A DNA stretch of 64,000 nt from Dactylosporangium sucinum (GCF_014647515.1 NZ_BMPI01000007.1:193897-257896), one strand, 5' to 3'; positions 26,450 to 35,234 are shown, numbered from the stretch's first letter. Program-made: numbers and translations. Notes: a model not told the origin generated them from the letters alone.

Positions 26450-27184
26450 CTACTCGGCCGCGGTCGTGGTGACCGAGTCGTCCTCGAGCAGGTTGCGGAT
26501 CTTGTTCGGGTCGACCGGGATGCCCGGGCCCATGGTGGTGGTGAGGAAGACCTTCTTGAGGTACTTGCCCTTGGCCGCCGACGGCTTGGCCCGGTTGACC
26601 TCGTCGAGGACCGCCGCGTAGTTCTCGATCAGCTGCTCGTCGGTGAAGCTGAGCTTGCCGATGATCAGGTGCAGGTTCGAGTGCTTGTCGACGCGGTAGG
26701 TGATCTTGCCACCCTTGATCTCGTTGACCGCCTTGGTGACGTCCATCGTGACCGTGCCCGTCTTCGGGTTCGGCATCAGGCCGCGCGGGCCCAGGATCCG
26801 CGCGATCCGGCCGATCTTGGCCATCTGGTCGGGCGTCGCGATCGCCGCGTCGAAGTCCAGCCAGCCTTCCTGGATCCGGGCGACGAGGTCGTCGGTGCCC
26901 ACCGCGTCGGCGCCGGCGGCCTCGGCCTCGGCGGCCTTCGGGCCCTGCGCGAAGACGATGACGCGGGCGGTCTTGCCGGTGCCGTGGGGCAGGTTGACCG
27001 TGCCGCGGACCATCTGGTCGGCCTTGCGCGGGTCGACGCCCAGGCGCATGGCCACCTCGACCGTCGGGTCGAACTTCACGGTCGACGTCTGCTTGGCCAG
27101 CTTGACGGCGGCGGCGGGGCTGTAGAGCGCGTTGCGGTCGACGAGTTCGACGACCTTGCGGTAGTTCTTGCCGTGCTGCGACAT
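26450..27184 (-). CDS. rplA: 50S ribosomal protein L1
   Basis: L1 forms the mobile stalk that moves deacylated tRNA out and, in E. coli, represses the rplKA operon. The 244-residue protein starts at ATG ([18 protein letters not shown]) and has the motif [24 protein letters not shown], which identifies L1. It lies 69 bp after rplK, across a small hairpin. Confidence 0.98.
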   Translation of the reverse strand: MSQHGKNYRKVVELVDRNALYSPAAAVKLAKQTSTVKFDPTVEVAMRLGVDPRKADQMVRGTVNLPHGTGKTARVIVFAQGPKAAEAEAAGADAVGTDDLVARIQEGWLDFDAAIATPDQMAKIGRIARILGPRGLMPNPKTGTVTMDVTKAVNEIKGGKITYRVDKHSNLHLIIGKLSFTDEQLIENYAAVLDEVNRAKPSAAKGKYLKKVFLTTTMGPGIPVDPNKIRNLLEDDSVTTTAAE

Positions 27185-27214
27185 GTCGCTGATTACTCCT
27201 GTGGTCTCAGTGCG

Positions 27215-27232
27215 GACGCCCGCCGGGGCGTC
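27215..27232 (-). promoter_or_regulatory. Hairpin between rplK and rplA
   Basis: A 7-bp stem GACGCCC/GGGCGTC with a 4-nt loop occupies the rplK-rplA gap. No U-tract follows. It may tune rplA translation or stability. Confidence 0.4.
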
Positions 27233-27253
27233 CTCCCACTAGCTGGCGGTGCT

Positions 27254-27685
27254 TCAGTCCTTGACGACGATGCCCATGGAGCGGGCGGTGCCGGCGATGA
27301 TCTTCTCGGCCTCTTCGATGTCGTTGGCGTTGAGGTCGGACATCTTCTTCTCGGCGACCTCACGCAGCTGGGCCTTGGTGATCGAGCCGACCTTGTCCTT
27401 CTGCGGGACGCCGGAGCCCTTGGGCACGCCGGCGGCCTTGAGCAGCAGGCGGGCGGCCGGCGGCGTCTTGAGGATGAACGTGAACGTCCGGTCCTCGTAG
27501 ACGCTGATCTGCGCCGGGATGATGTCGCCGCGCTGGGACTCCGTCTGGGCGTTGTACGCCTTGACGAACTCCATGATGTTCACACCGTGCTGACCGAGGG
27601 CGGGGCCGACCGGCGGCGCCGGGGTGGCCTGGCCTGCCGGCAACTGAAGCGTGAAGGTCTTGACGAGCTTCTTCTTCGGAGGCAT
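27254..27685 (-). CDS. rplK: 50S ribosomal protein L11
   Basis: L11 forms the GTPase-associated centre with 23S rRNA and is needed for the stringent response and for thiopeptide binding. Starting at [20 protein letters not shown] gives 143 residues, the normal length. Prolines of the [13 protein letters not shown] segment, where thiopeptide-resistance changes occur, are unaltered. It lies downstream of nusG. Confidence 0.98.
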   Translation of the reverse strand: MPPKKKLVKTFTLQLPAGQATPAPPVGPALGQHGVNIMEFVKAYNAQTESQRGDIIPAQISVYEDRTFTFILKTPPAARLLLKAAGVPKGSGVPQKDKVGSITKAQLREVAEKKMSDLNANDIEEAEKIIAGTARSMGIVVKD

Positions 27686-27742
27686 GGCTGCTTTCGTCTT
27701 CCTGGGCTGGATTGGTTCGTGCCGTTTCGCAGGCACGCCGAT

Positions 27743-27766
27743 GCGTCCGGCTTCGGAGCCGGACGC
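27743..27766 (-). promoter_or_regulatory. Stable hairpin between nusG and rplK
   Basis: A 10-bp perfect stem (GCGTCCGGCT) with a 4-nt loop lies 20 bp after the nusG stop, in the leader of rplK. There is no U-tract. It may be the L1 target, a processing site or a weak terminator; sequence alone does not decide. Confidence 0.55.
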
Positions 27767-27786
27767 TCAAGCGTACCGCAGGCGAA

Positions 27787-28491
27787 TTAGATCTTCGTGA
27801 CCTGGTTGAAGTTGAGCTCGACCGGGGTCTCGCGACCGAAGATCGAGACGAGCACCTTCAACTTCTGCTGGTCGGCGTTGATCTCGCTGATGGTCGCCTG
27901 CAGCGAGGCGAACGCGCCGTCGGTGACGGTGACCGAGTCGCCGACCTCGAAGTCGAGGACCTTGACCTCGGGCTTGCCGGCCTTCTTGCCGCCCTCCTGC
28001 TGCACGACCGGGGCCAGCCACTTCAGCACCTCGTCGAGCGAGAGCGGGGCCGGGCGGTCGGCACGGTCGGTCGCGCCCACGAAGCCGGTCACCCCGGGGG
28101 TGTTCCGGACGCAGGAATACGACTCCGGGGTCAGCTCCATCCGGACCAGGATGTAGCCGGGGAAGACCTTGTTCTGCACCTGGGTGCGCTTGCCGTTCTT
28201 GATCTCGACCTCTTCACGAGTCGGGACCTCGACCTGGTAGATGAACTCTTCCATGTCGAGGCTCGTGATGCGGGTCTCGAGATTCGTCTTGACCTTGTTC
28301 TCGTAACCGGCGTAGGAGTGCACCACATACCAGTCACCGGGCGCGAAGCGCAGGGCGGCACGCAGCTCGGCGACGGGGTCCTCGCTGTCGGACACCACGC
28401 TGGTGGTGGCAGCCGTCAGCACCGTCGACGTTTCCTCGCGCTGCTCGTCGTCGGTCTCGGGCGTCTCGTCGAATTCCTGCACGCTGCTCAC
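27787..28491 (-). CDS. nusG: Transcription termination/antitermination protein NusG
   Basis: NusG binds the RNA polymerase clamp and links it to Rho or to ribosomal S10. The 234 residues comprise an acidic N-terminal extension of about 60 residues, the NGN domain ([19 protein letters not shown] through [30 protein letters not shown]) and a KOW domain ([21 protein letters not shown]). The N-terminal extension is usual in actinobacteria. Gene order secE-nusG-rplK is universal. Confidence 0.98.
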   Translation of the reverse strand: MSSVQEFDETPETDDEQREETSTVLTAATTSVVSDSEDPVAELRAALRFAPGDWYVVHSYAGYENKVKTNLETRITSLDMEEFIYQVEVPTREEVEIKNGKRTQVQNKVFPGYILVRMELTPESYSCVRNTPGVTGFVGATDRADRPAPLSLDEVLKWLAPVVQQEGGKKAGKPEVKVLDFEVGDSVTVTDGAFASLQATISEINADQQKLKVLVSIFGRETPVELNFNQVTKI

Positions 28492-28547
28492 TTCCGTCTG
28501 TCTGGTCCTCGCCCCGTGGTGCGGTGCTGCCCGTGCGCGCTGCCGGA

Positions 28548-29018
28548 CTACTCGTCCGGGCTGCCGTTCCCGAAGGCCCAGAGCACCGCCTTGGCGAAGC
28601 CGTAGTCGAGTCCGGCGACGATCGCGAGCATCACGATCACGAACACCACGACGACGAGCGTGTAGGTGGTCAGCTCTTTGCGGGTCGGCCAGATAACCTT
28701 ACGCAGCTCGGCGACAACCTCGCGGATGAAGTTGATGAGCCGCGCAAAGATGTTGTTCGAACGTCCCTCTTTGGACTTGGTCTGCTTCTTGTCCGAGTCC
28801 TTGGTCTTGAGGTCCTTCGACTTGGTGTCCTTGGCACGGCCGTTCTTGCTCGCGCGCTCTTCGTCGTCGGCGTCGCCGTCGGCGTCGTCGTCCTCGGTCA
28901 CCTCGAGGTCGTCGAGCTCGTCGGCGAACTCCTCCTCGATGGCCGCGTCTTCGGCGCTGAGCTCCTCTTCACGGCGATCGTCGGCGGGGTCGGTCCCGCG
29001 TCGCCTGCGTTCGGCCAC
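28548..29018 (-). CDS. secE: Preprotein translocase subunit SecE
   Basis: SecE clamps SecY in the membrane translocon. The GTG chosen has a GGAAGAGG ribosome-binding site and gives 156 residues; an upstream reading is unlike the family. The conserved amphipathic helix and membrane span lie at the end ([43 protein letters not shown]). Before it is a long, highly charged, glutamate- and aspartate-rich extension, then a lysine-rich one, longer than in E. coli beyond its lost helices. Such tails are frequent in actinobacterial SecE. Confidence 0.95.
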   Translation of the reverse strand: MAERRRRGTDPADDRREEELSAEDAAIEEEFADELDDLEVTEDDDADGDADDEERASKNGRAKDTKSKDLKTKDSDKKQTKSKEGRSNNIFARLINFIREVVAELRKVIWPTRKELTTYTLVVVVFVIVMLAIVAGLDYGFAKAVLWAFGNGSPDE

Positions 29019-29221
29019 TTTCGCCCTCTTCCGTGATCTCGCGAGTGCTCGGTCCGTGCACGACCGACGGCAAGACCCGGGGCCTCGTGCGGTTTCGGTG
29101 TGGTGTCGCCGGACCACCGGCGAAGAGCCGGCGGCGCGCGGTATGAACCAACCGTGACCGCTGCGGTCGTCGTCCCGATCATGTCGATCGGGCGCACCAG
29201 ACCCAGGTCAGGCCTTCGGCG

Positions 29222-29294
29222 CAGGGGCGACAGGACTCGAACCTGCAACCTGCGGTTTTGGAGACCGCTGCGCTACCAATTGCGCCACACCCCT
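29222..29294 (-). tRNA. trpT: tRNA-Trp (anticodon CCA)
   Basis: A 73-nt cloverleaf is complete: 7-bp acceptor AGGGGTG/CGCCCCT, discriminator G, anticodon stem GCGGT/ACCGC with loop CTCCAAA, and TTCGAGT T-loop. CCA is not encoded. Its place directly upstream of secE is conserved in actinobacteria. Confidence 0.97.
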
Positions 29295-29338
29295 TCGTGA
29301 CGATCACAACACACAGGTTGCTCACCCCACGGCGGACC

Positions 29339-29368
29339 AGTGTACGGGTTCGGGCCGGGATTCCCCAA
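29339..29368 (-). promoter_or_regulatory. Candidate promoter for tRNA-Trp and secE-nusG
   Basis: TTGGGG and TACACT are spaced 18 bp on the minus strand, with the predicted start about 38 nt before the tRNA. The -10 is good and the -35 keeps only TTG. It lies between hadB and the tRNA. Confidence 0.45.
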
Positions 29369-29379
29369 CCACCCCCCTC

Positions 29380-29784
29380 CTACGCGTGCGGGCGAACGAT
29401 CGCCTTCGCCGCACCGAGCACTTTCTCCCCCTGGCAGGTGGCGGTGACGTCGATCTGCACCAGGCCGTCATCCAGGACTTTCTTCACCACGCCGGCCACG
29501 ACGACCTCGGTCCCCTTGTCGTCGTCGGGCACCACGACCGGGTTGGCGAAGCGCGTGGAATATTCCACGATCGATGCCGTGCCGCCCACCCAGCAGGCCA
29601 CGGCCTGGCCCGCCAGGCCCATGGTGAGCATGCCGTGGGCGATGACCCCGGGGAGCCCGACGGCGCTCGCCCGGCGGTCGCTCCAGTGGATCGGGTTGAA
29701 GTCGCCGGAGGCGCCCGCGTAGCGGACCAGATCCGCCCGGGTGACCCGGAACGTCTGCGGGGGGAACTCGGTGCCGACCTGCAT
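29380..29784 (-). CDS. hadB: MaoC-like hydroxyacyl dehydratase, HadB type
   Basis: This is the catalytic subunit of a (3R)-hydroxyacyl-thioester dehydratase, a hot-dog fold enzyme that removes water in fatty-acid elongation. The 134 residues contain the hydratase motif with D28 and H33 in GDFNPIHWSD, the expected catalytic pair. It lies one base after hadA, and the position between rpmG and tRNA-Trp is the same as for hadA-hadB-hadC of M. tuberculosis (Rv0635 to Rv0637, as I recall). A third subunit gene, hadC, is absent, as expected for an organism without long mycolic acids. Confidence 0.9.
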   Translation of the reverse strand: MQVGTEFPPQTFRVTRADLVRYAGASGDFNPIHWSDRRASAVGLPGVIAHGMLTMGLAGQAVACWVGGTASIVEYSTRFANPVVVPDDDKGTEVVVAGVVKKVLDDGLVQIDVTATCQGEKVLGAAKAIVRPHA

Positions 29785-29785
29785 C

Positions 29786-30232
29786 TCAGCCTTCCCCTCG
29801 GATCACGAGCCGGGTCCAGATGGTCACCACGAGCTCGCCCTGAACCGTCGACACCTCGTGGCGGGTGGTGAGGAACGCGTGGCCGGCCCGGCTGCTGATC
29901 TCCTCGACCGTCATGACGGTGACCAGGTGGTCGCCGGCGACGATCGGGCGCTCGTAGCGGAACGTCTGGCCGCCGTGGACGACGCGGCTGTAGTCCATGC
30001 CGAACGTGTCGTCGTCGACGAGCTGCTGGCCCGCGTTCTGGCTCAGGATGATCGCGAACGTGGGCGGCGCGATCACGTCGGCATACCCCTTGGCGCGCGC
30101 CTCGGCGAGGTCACGGTGCACCGGGTCGGCGGCGAATACCGCGTCGGCGAACTCGCGGATCTTCTCCCGGCCTACCTCGTAGGGCGGGGTCGGCGGGTAC
30201 ACCCGGCCCAGGTACGACTGATCGAGCGGCAT
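29786..30232 (-). CDS. hadA: MaoC-like dehydratase partner subunit, HadA type
   Basis: This is the substrate-binding partner of the HadAB dehydratase. The start at MPLDQSYLGRVYPPTPPYEVG gives 148 residues; an ATG-like reading eight codons upstream is less likely. The N-terminal FAS1-DH1-like hot-dog segment (YEVGREKIREFADAVFAADPVHRD) is typical of HadA. It lacks the D-x4-H catalytic motif seen in hadB, as in other HadA proteins. The pair may act in an acyl-chain pathway distinct from the main FabZ or FAS route; substrate not known. Confidence 0.88.
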   Translation of the reverse strand: MPLDQSYLGRVYPPTPPYEVGREKIREFADAVFAADPVHRDLAEARAKGYADVIAPPTFAIILSQNAGQQLVDDDTFGMDYSRVVHGGQTFRYERPIVAGDHLVTVMTVEEISSRAGHAFLTTRHEVSTVQGELVVTIWTRLVIRGEG

Positions 30233-30253
30233 GCAGTGCAATTTACCCGGAAG

Positions 30254-30291
30254 CAAACAGCGCCCCAGCCGGTGGGCCGGGGCGCTGTTTG
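30254..30291 (-). terminator. rpmG terminator
   Basis: A 13-bp perfect stem (CAAACAGCGCCCC) encloses a nested GCC-GGC turn, 20 bp after rpmG. It lies only 22 bp before hadA, so hadA must use read-through or a promoter that overlaps the stem. Confidence 0.85.
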
Positions 30292-30311
30292 ACGTGAATG
30301 GCGCGCTGCTA

Positions 30312-30479
30312 CTACCGCGTCTCGCGGTGCACCGTGTGCTTGCCGTCGCGGGGGCAGAACTTCTTCAGCTCGATGCGGTCCGGATCGTTGCGACGGTTCT
30401 TCTTGGTGATGTAGTTGCGCTCTTTGCACTCCGTGCACGCCAGCGTGATCTTCGGACGAACGTCGGTCGCCTTGGCCAT
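30312..30479 (-). CDS. rpmG: 50S ribosomal protein L33 with three of four zinc cysteines
   Basis: L33 is a small protein near the E site. The 55-residue reading begins [20 protein letters not shown] and runs to HRETR. C15 and C18 form the first CxxC pair, but the second pair reads C42-P-R-D45 where zinc-type L33 has CPxC, so the fourth ligand is aspartate. It lies between tRNA-Met and hadA as in mycobacteria (Rv0634B). Identity is certain; whether zinc is bound is not. Confidence 0.95.
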   Translation of the reverse strand: MAKATDVRPKITLACTECKERNYITKKNRRNDPDRIELKKFCPRDGKHTVHRETR

Positions 30480-30543
30480 GGCGAAGTGCCTTCCTTCAAC
30501 GGGGAGTCAGATCCAGCGAACCAGCATAGCGGCTCACACAGAC

Positions 30544-30563
30544 GGACGCCCAATCGGGCGTCC
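30544..30563 (-). terminator. Hairpin after tRNA-Met
   Basis: An 8-bp stem (GGACGCCC/GGGCGTCC) with a 4-nt loop lies 13 bp downstream of tRNA-Met, followed by GTCTGTGTG. It is a probable weak terminator or tRNA 3' processing stem ahead of rpmG. Confidence 0.6.
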
Positions 30564-30576
30564 TATGGTGCTTCTG

Positions 30577-30649
30577 TAGCGGTGGCCGGACTTGAACCGG
30601 CGACACAGCGATTATGAGCCGCTTGCTCTGCCATCTGAGCTACACCGCC
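30577..30649 (-). tRNA. metT: tRNA-Met, elongator type (anticodon CAT)
   Basis: The 73-nt cloverleaf has acceptor GGCGGTG/CACCGCT (one G-U pair), anticodon loop around CTCATAA, T-loop TTCAAGT and discriminator A. Absence of the three GC pairs of the initiator anticodon stem marks it as elongator. Gene order tRNA-Thr, tRNA-Met, rpmG is conserved in actinobacteria. Confidence 0.95.
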
Positions 30650-30681
30650 GCGGCGGACTCGATGTCTCAAGCCCGGTCTCG

Positions 30682-30754
30682 AGCCCCCTTACGGAATCGA
30701 ACCGTAGACCTTCTCCTTACCATGGAGACGCTCTGCCGACTGAGCTAAGGGGGC
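30682..30754 (-). tRNA. thrT: tRNA-Thr (anticodon GGT)
   Basis: The 73-nt cloverleaf has acceptor GCCCCCT/AGGGGGC, anticodon stem TCTCC/GGAGA with loop ATGGTAA, T-loop TTCGATT and discriminator T, all fitting tRNA-Thr. It is 32 bp upstream of tRNA-Met and probably co-transcribed. Confidence 0.96.
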
Positions 30755-30856
30755 GCATCAGGTGCGATCTCGCACATGCGCCCGCTAAGCGTACACGGCC
30801 CGCGCCCAGGCACGAAATCGACTTCCCCGGTTTCCCGGCCGAGGTCTCCCGCCGGG

Positions 30857-33394
30857 CTACGGAACCGCCCGCAACCAGCGCACTTCCCCCGCGGGGGCGA
30901 CCGTCGGATCGGCGTCGGTCTGCACCTGCAGCCAGGACTCGAACCGCTCGTGGGGCAGCGCGCGGCTGAACAGGAAGCCCTGGCCCATCCCGCACTCCAT
31001 GTCTTCGAGCAGCCCGAGGGTGAGTTCGCTCTCAACGCCCTCGGCGACGACGTCGAGGCCGAAGTTGCGGGCCATGTCGACGATCGTGCGCACGATCGCG
31101 AGATCGCTCGGCGACGTCGCCATCCCCTGCACGAACGTGCGGTCGATCTTGACTTCCTGGACCGGCAGGCGGCTCAGGTCGGCGAACGAGGAGCGGCCGA
31201 CGCCGAAGTCGTCGACGGAGAGCCGCACGCCGAGGTCGCGGAGCCGGTTGAGGGTCGGCAGGCTGCGCCCACCGCCGAGCAGCTCGTCCTCCTCGGAGAT
31301 CTCCAGGATGAGCCGGTCCGCGGGCACGCAGTGCTCGTCGAGCAGCTCGGCGACGTGTAACGGGAAGTCGGCGTCGCTGAGCGTGCGGGCCGAGAGGTTG
31401 ACCGCGACGGACAGCGACCGGCCGGCGTCGGCCCACTCCCGGGCCCGCCGGATGCCCTCCCGCAGCACCACGCCGTTGAGCCTGGCGAGCTGACCGGTGT
31501 GCTCGGCCACGGCCACGAAGTCGGGCGGGGCGACCTGCCCGTGCACGGGGTGCTCCCACCGGGCGAGGCACTCGACGCCGACCAGCCGGCGGTCCTTGAG
31601 GGCGACCTTCGGCTGGAAGTACACCTCCAGCTCCCCGGCCGTCAGGGCGGCCTCCAGGTCGGTGGCCAGCCCCACCCGCCGGACGGACCGGGACTGCAGC
31701 CCGGCGTTGAACAGCTGGACGATCCCGCGGGACTTGGCGACGTGGGTGGCCACGTGCGCCCGCTGGAGCAGCACCTCGGGCTCGGAGCCGTGGTCGGGGT
31801 AGATGGAGACCCCGACGTTGGTGTCGATGTCGATGGTGAGCATCTCGATCACCATCCGGTCGCGCAGCCCGGCCCGCAGCGTGTCGGCCACGGCGATCGC
31901 CGCGTCGGCGCCGGCGGTGCGCAGCTCGACCGCGAACTCGTCGTCGCCGACCCGGGCGACCAGGGCCCCCTGCGGGGCGAGGTCGCGCAGCCGGCGGGCC
32001 ACCTCGATGAGCACCTTGTCGCCGGCGGCGTAGCCGAGCGAGTCGTTGACCTGGCGCAGCGCGACGACGTCGAAGAGCAGCACGGCCACGACCTCGCGGG
32101 CCGCGCGGCCGCTCATCGCCTCGCCGAGGGCCTCCAGCATGCGGCGGCGGTTGGCCAGGCCGGTGAGCGCGTCGTGGTTGGCGTCGAACTGCAACCGGTC
32201 GACGAGGCGGCTGTTCTCGACCGCCACCCCGGCGTGGGCGGACAGCGTCTCGAGCAGCTGCACGTCCTCCTTGCCGAAGGCGGTCTGCTCGCCGAGGCGT
32301 CCGGCGACCTCCAGCGTGCCGATGGGCACGCCGCTGGAGCGCAGCGGCACGACGATGACGTCCTTGACCCCGGCGTCCTGGAGGGTGGCGCGCAGGTCCG
32401 GATCGCCGACCTTGGGCCCGACCGCGATCGTCTCGCCGGTGCGCATCGCCAGCTGGCGGAACAGGTCGGGGGTCGGCGCGTTGTCGAGCAGGCCCTGGTA
32501 GTCGAACCGGGCCGACAGCAGGGTCTCCTGGTGACGGCCGTGGGCCGGGACCCACAGCGTCGCCGAGTCGGCCGCGAACAGCGACCGGACGCGGCCGAGC
32601 AGCACGTCGGGCAGGGTGCCGTCGTGGTTGGTCGTCGCGATGTCCTGGGTGAGCGAGTAGAGCGCGGTCAGGCTCTTGTGCTGTCGCAGGAACTGCGCAT
32701 AGGCGCGATAGACGACGCCGAGCAGTAACGCCAATGCGATCAGCAGCACGCTTGCCCAGTCGCTGGCCTGCAGCGTCAGCAGCATGATGAGGCCGATGAC
32801 GATGTTGACGCCCATCACCCCGAAACCGGGGACGGACGTGCGCAGGAACTGCGGCAGATAGGCGACGCCCTGCAACAGCACCATCACGCCGGAAAGGGCC
32901 GCGACCACGATGATGTTGCCGGCCACGATCCCCAGGCCGAGCACCAGCCAGGTGCGCGGGTCGCCGGCCCCGCCCAGGCCGAGCTCGAACACCACGAGAT
33001 TGGCGGCCGCCACGCCGGCGATGTGCCCGGCGGCGTTGAAGGCGACCTTGTGCGGGCCCAGGCGGCCGCTGAAGACGTTCCAGATCAGGCCGGCGACGAG
33101 CCGGATGACGATGGCGAGCTCGGGCGAGAGATAGAACAGCATGAGCAGCACCGGGACGTCGTTCATCCAGAAGATGAGCGCCTGGCGCCGCACGTCGAAC
33201 CGCAGCTGCATGTGGGAGGCCGCGATGGCCAGCAGCAACAGGACCGGCGCGTATTCGATGTTGTAGTCGATCGCGCGCGCGTCTTTGGACAGCACGACCG
33301 GCAGTGACAGCAGGATGCCCAGGACGAACAGGGGTCCGGTGATCAGCCAGGCGTGCCGGTCGGCACGGCTGACCGGAGTTTTCGGAGCCGGCAC
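30857..33394 (-). CDS. Membrane GAF-GGDEF-EAL cyclic-di-GMP protein
   Basis: The 845-residue protein has about eight N-terminal membrane segments (residues 15 to 235), a GAF sensor domain (about 255 to 400), a GGDEF domain (about 405 to 560) and an EAL domain (about 575 to 820). The cyclase motif reads GDDEF (483 to 487) rather than GGDEF, and a metal-site aspartate in FDVVALRQVND is kept. The phosphodiesterase motif reads ECL (608 to 610), but its metal-binding Glu, the VNLSA Asn, DDFG (729 to 732) and KID are present. It most likely hydrolyses c-di-GMP with a GGDEF domain that is inactive or only GTP-sensing. It lies upstream of the tRNA genes on the same strand. Confidence 0.93.
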   Translation of the reverse strand: MPAPKTPVSRADRHAWLITGPLFVLGILLSLPVVLSKDARAIDYNIEYAPVLLLLAIAASHMQLRFDVRRQALIFWMNDVPVLLMLFYLSPELAIVIRLVAGLIWNVFSGRLGPHKVAFNAAGHIAGVAAANLVVFELGLGGAGDPRTWLVLGLGIVAGNIIVVAALSGVMVLLQGVAYLPQFLRTSVPGFGVMGVNIVIGLIMLLTLQASDWASVLLIALALLLGVVYRAYAQFLRQHKSLTALYSLTQDIATTNHDGTLPDVLLGRVRSLFAADSATLWVPAHGRHQETLLSARFDYQGLLDNAPTPDLFRQLAMRTGETIAVGPKVGDPDLRATLQDAGVKDVIVVPLRSSGVPIGTLEVAGRLGEQTAFGKEDVQLLETLSAHAGVAVENSRLVDRLQFDANHDALTGLANRRRMLEALGEAMSGRAAREVVAVLLFDVVALRQVNDSLGYAAGDKVLIEVARRLRDLAPQGALVARVGDDEFAVELRTAGADAAIAVADTLRAGLRDRMVIEMLTIDIDTNVGVSIYPDHGSEPEVLLQRAHVATHVAKSRGIVQLFNAGLQSRSVRRVGLATDLEAALTAGELEVYFQPKVALKDRRLVGVECLARWEHPVHGQVAPPDFVAVAEHTGQLARLNGVVLREGIRRAREWADAGRSLSVAVNLSARTLSDADFPLHVAELLDEHCVPADRLILEISEEDELLGGGRSLPTLNRLRDLGVRLSVDDFGVGRSSFADLSRLPVQEVKIDRTFVQGMATSPSDLAIVRTIVDMARNFGLDVVAEGVESELTLGLLEDMECGMGQGFLFSRALPHERFESWLQVQTDADPTVAPAGEVRWLRAVP

Positions 33395-33456
33395 CCGTTC
33401 CCCAATCCCTAGGGCGCTGAGCGCTGGTCAGCCGCCCGCATGCCCAAGGGGGCTGC

Positions 33457-33681
33457 TCAGCCCCAGCCGAAGTCCTCGGTCACCGCGATGTCGCCGGGGC
33501 TCACCGGTCGCACCACGATGGGCGTGCCAACGATCTGCACCGCGCCGGGGATCGCAACGCGGCCGCTGTTTCTCAGGTCATCGGCATGCGCTGCTGCCGC
33601 TGGCAGACCGAGAGCGACGGAACCCGCGCCGATCGTCACCGCCAAACGGAACATCCACCGGCCAAGCATCTTGTCGCGCAT
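33457..33681 (-). CDS. Small secreted protein
   Basis: A 74-residue reading starts at an ATG with GGGAGCG upstream. It has a typical signal peptide: basic MRDKMLGRWMFR, hydrophobic core LAVTIGAGSVALGLPA and an AHA cleavage motif before DDLRN. The mature part is about 45 residues without cysteine, ending DIAVTEDFGWG. No family recognised. An upstream start adding 23 residues would spoil the signal peptide. Confidence 0.55.
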   Translation of the reverse strand: MRDKMLGRWMFRLAVTIGAGSVALGLPAAAAHADDLRNSGRVAIPGAVQIVGTPIVVRPVSPGDIAVTEDFGWG

Positions 33682-33840
33682 CAGTCGCTCCCATGCGATC
33701 GCAGTGACACCAGGTCCGGTTTGGTTACCCACGATCGTGCCACAGCCCACGTCGTTACCAACAGTGCGGCACCCAGGATGACTCGCTCGACCGTAAGAAT
33801 CGACCTTTCGGCCGATTTCAACTCTGGCGAACCGGCTATA

Positions 33841-34104
33841 TCAGCTCACCCTACGCAGTTTTGGGGCAACTTTTCCGGCCCGTCGGGAGTCGGGGATCTC
33901 CCGCCAGCCGTCGTCCGCGAGGACCGCCGACTCGATCCAGCGGACCGCCTCGTCCTCGGACGGGAAGCTGCGGATCCGCCGCCGGCCCTCGGGGCCACCC
34001 CGCAGCAGCTCGACCTGCCAGCGGCCGTCGGCCGCGTTGCGCACGAAGATGTCCCGCCGGACCAGCCGGGACCAACGACCGTTCCACCACCGTCGCTCGT
34101 TCAT
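33841..34104 (-). CDS. Small basic tryptophan-rich protein
   Basis: The 87-residue product ([23 protein letters not shown]...) contains an [18 protein letters not shown] stretch that reads like a small beta-sheet domain, then a helix ([14 protein letters not shown]) and a basic tail. A -10-like TAAGAT lies 6 bp before the ATG, which suggests a leaderless transcript. It is divergent from nuoI. Function unknown. Confidence 0.65.
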   Translation of the reverse strand: MNERRWWNGRWSRLVRRDIFVRNAADGRWQVELLRGGPEGRRRIRSFPSEDEAVRWIESAVLADDGWREIPDSRRAGKVAPKLRRVS

Positions 34105-34157
34105 GCCTACATCTTAGAACTGGTGTACGACAATTTTCGGAGCCGTACGATGAACTC

Positions 34158-34658
34158 ATGGAGTTCCCCGGGAAGGGTCTCGCCAAGGGTCTCGCCGTCA
34201 CGCTCGGCACGATGACGCGACGGTCGACCACCCAGCAGTACCCGGACGTCGAGCCCGACCTGCCGCCGCGCACCCGCGGGGTCATCGCGCTCGTCGAGGA
34301 GAACTGCACGGTCTGCATGCTGTGCGCCCGCGAGTGCCCCGACTGGTGCATCTACATCGACTCCCACAAGGAGGAGGTGCTGGTCCCCGGGGCCGCCCGC
34401 CCGCGCCAGCGCAACGTCCTCGACCGGTTCGCGATCGACTTCTCGCTCTGCATGTACTGCGGGATCTGCATCGAGGTCTGCCCCTTCGACGCGCTGCACT
34501 GGTCCCCGGAGTTCGAGTACGCCGAGCACGACATCCGCGACCTGCTGCACGAGAAGGAGCGCCTGGAGGAGTGGGTGCCCACGGTGCCCGCCCCGCCCGC
34601 GCACGACCACCGGGGCGAGCCGGCGAAGGAACAGACCGCGGCGGCGAAGCGCGCCTGA
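34158..34658 (+). CDS. nuoI: NADH-quinone oxidoreductase subunit I
   Basis: NuoI carries iron-sulfur clusters N6a and N6b in the complex I arm. The 166-residue product has two 4Fe-4S motifs, C50-C53-C56-C60P and C98-C101-C104-C108P. The ATG used follows only a weak ribosome-binding site. A long alanine-, lysine- and proline-rich tail follows the second motif. It is the first gene of a six-gene plus-strand operon, nuoIJKLMN. Confidence 0.95.
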   Translation: MEFPGKGLAKGLAVTLGTMTRRSTTQQYPDVEPDLPPRTRGVIALVEENCTVCMLCARECPDWCIYIDSHKEEVLVPGAARPRQRNVLDRFAIDFSLCMYCGICIEVCPFDALHWSPEFEYAEHDIRDLLHEKERLEEWVPTVPAPPAHDHRGEPAKEQTAAAKRA

Positions 34659-34724
34659 GCCGTTCCGGCGGTCGATTCCTGTCGGACCTTGGTGGCAGGA
34701 TGTCGCCATGAGGTTGGCTCAGCG

Positions 34725-35234
34725 ATGACCACTGCCGATGTGCTGATCGGCGCGCTCGGCGCGGTGGCGCTGGGCTCCGGCCTGCTGGTCGTGACGACGC
34801 GGCACGTCGTGCGAGCCGGGTTGTGGCTGGTCGTGGCGCTGGGCGCGATCGCCGGTCTCTATCTGGTCCTCACCGCCGAGCTGGTGGCCTGGGTCCAGGT
34901 CCTGCTCTACGTCGGGGCCGTCGTCGTGCTGCTGCTCTTCGCGGTGATGCTCACCCGCGCGCCGATCGGCGCGAGCGACGACCTCGACCGGGCCCGCTGG
35001 CCCGGGGTGCTGGTCGGGGGCGGGTCCGGCGCCGGGCTCGCGGTCCTGCTGATCGACGCGTTCCGCTGGACCCGGGTCGACCTGCCCGAGCCGGGCACCG
35101 CCGAGCGGCTCGGCGCGGCGCTGTTCCGCACCTGGGTGCTGCCCTTCGAGCTGATCTCCGTGCTGCTGCTGGCCGCCCTGGTCGGCGCGATCGTGGTGTC
35201 CCGGCCGGACATCGGCGTGAGGAGGCGGGGCTGA
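34725..35234 (+). CDS. nuoJ: NADH-quinone oxidoreductase subunit J
   Basis: NuoJ is a membrane subunit of the proton-pumping arm. The 169-residue protein starts MTTADVLIGALGAVALGSG and has about five membrane spans, including WVQVLLYVGAVVVLLLFAVMLT with the conserved TM3 region. A start twelve codons upstream is open but lacks membrane-protein character. Its stop overlaps nuoK by one base (TGATG). Confidence 0.93.
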   Translation: MTTADVLIGALGAVALGSGLLVVTTRHVVRAGLWLVVALGAIAGLYLVLTAELVAWVQVLLYVGAVVVLLLFAVMLTRAPIGASDDLDRARWPGVLVGGGSGAGLAVLLIDAFRWTRVDLPEPGTAERLGAALFRTWVLPFELISVLLLAALVGAIVVSRPDIGVRRRG

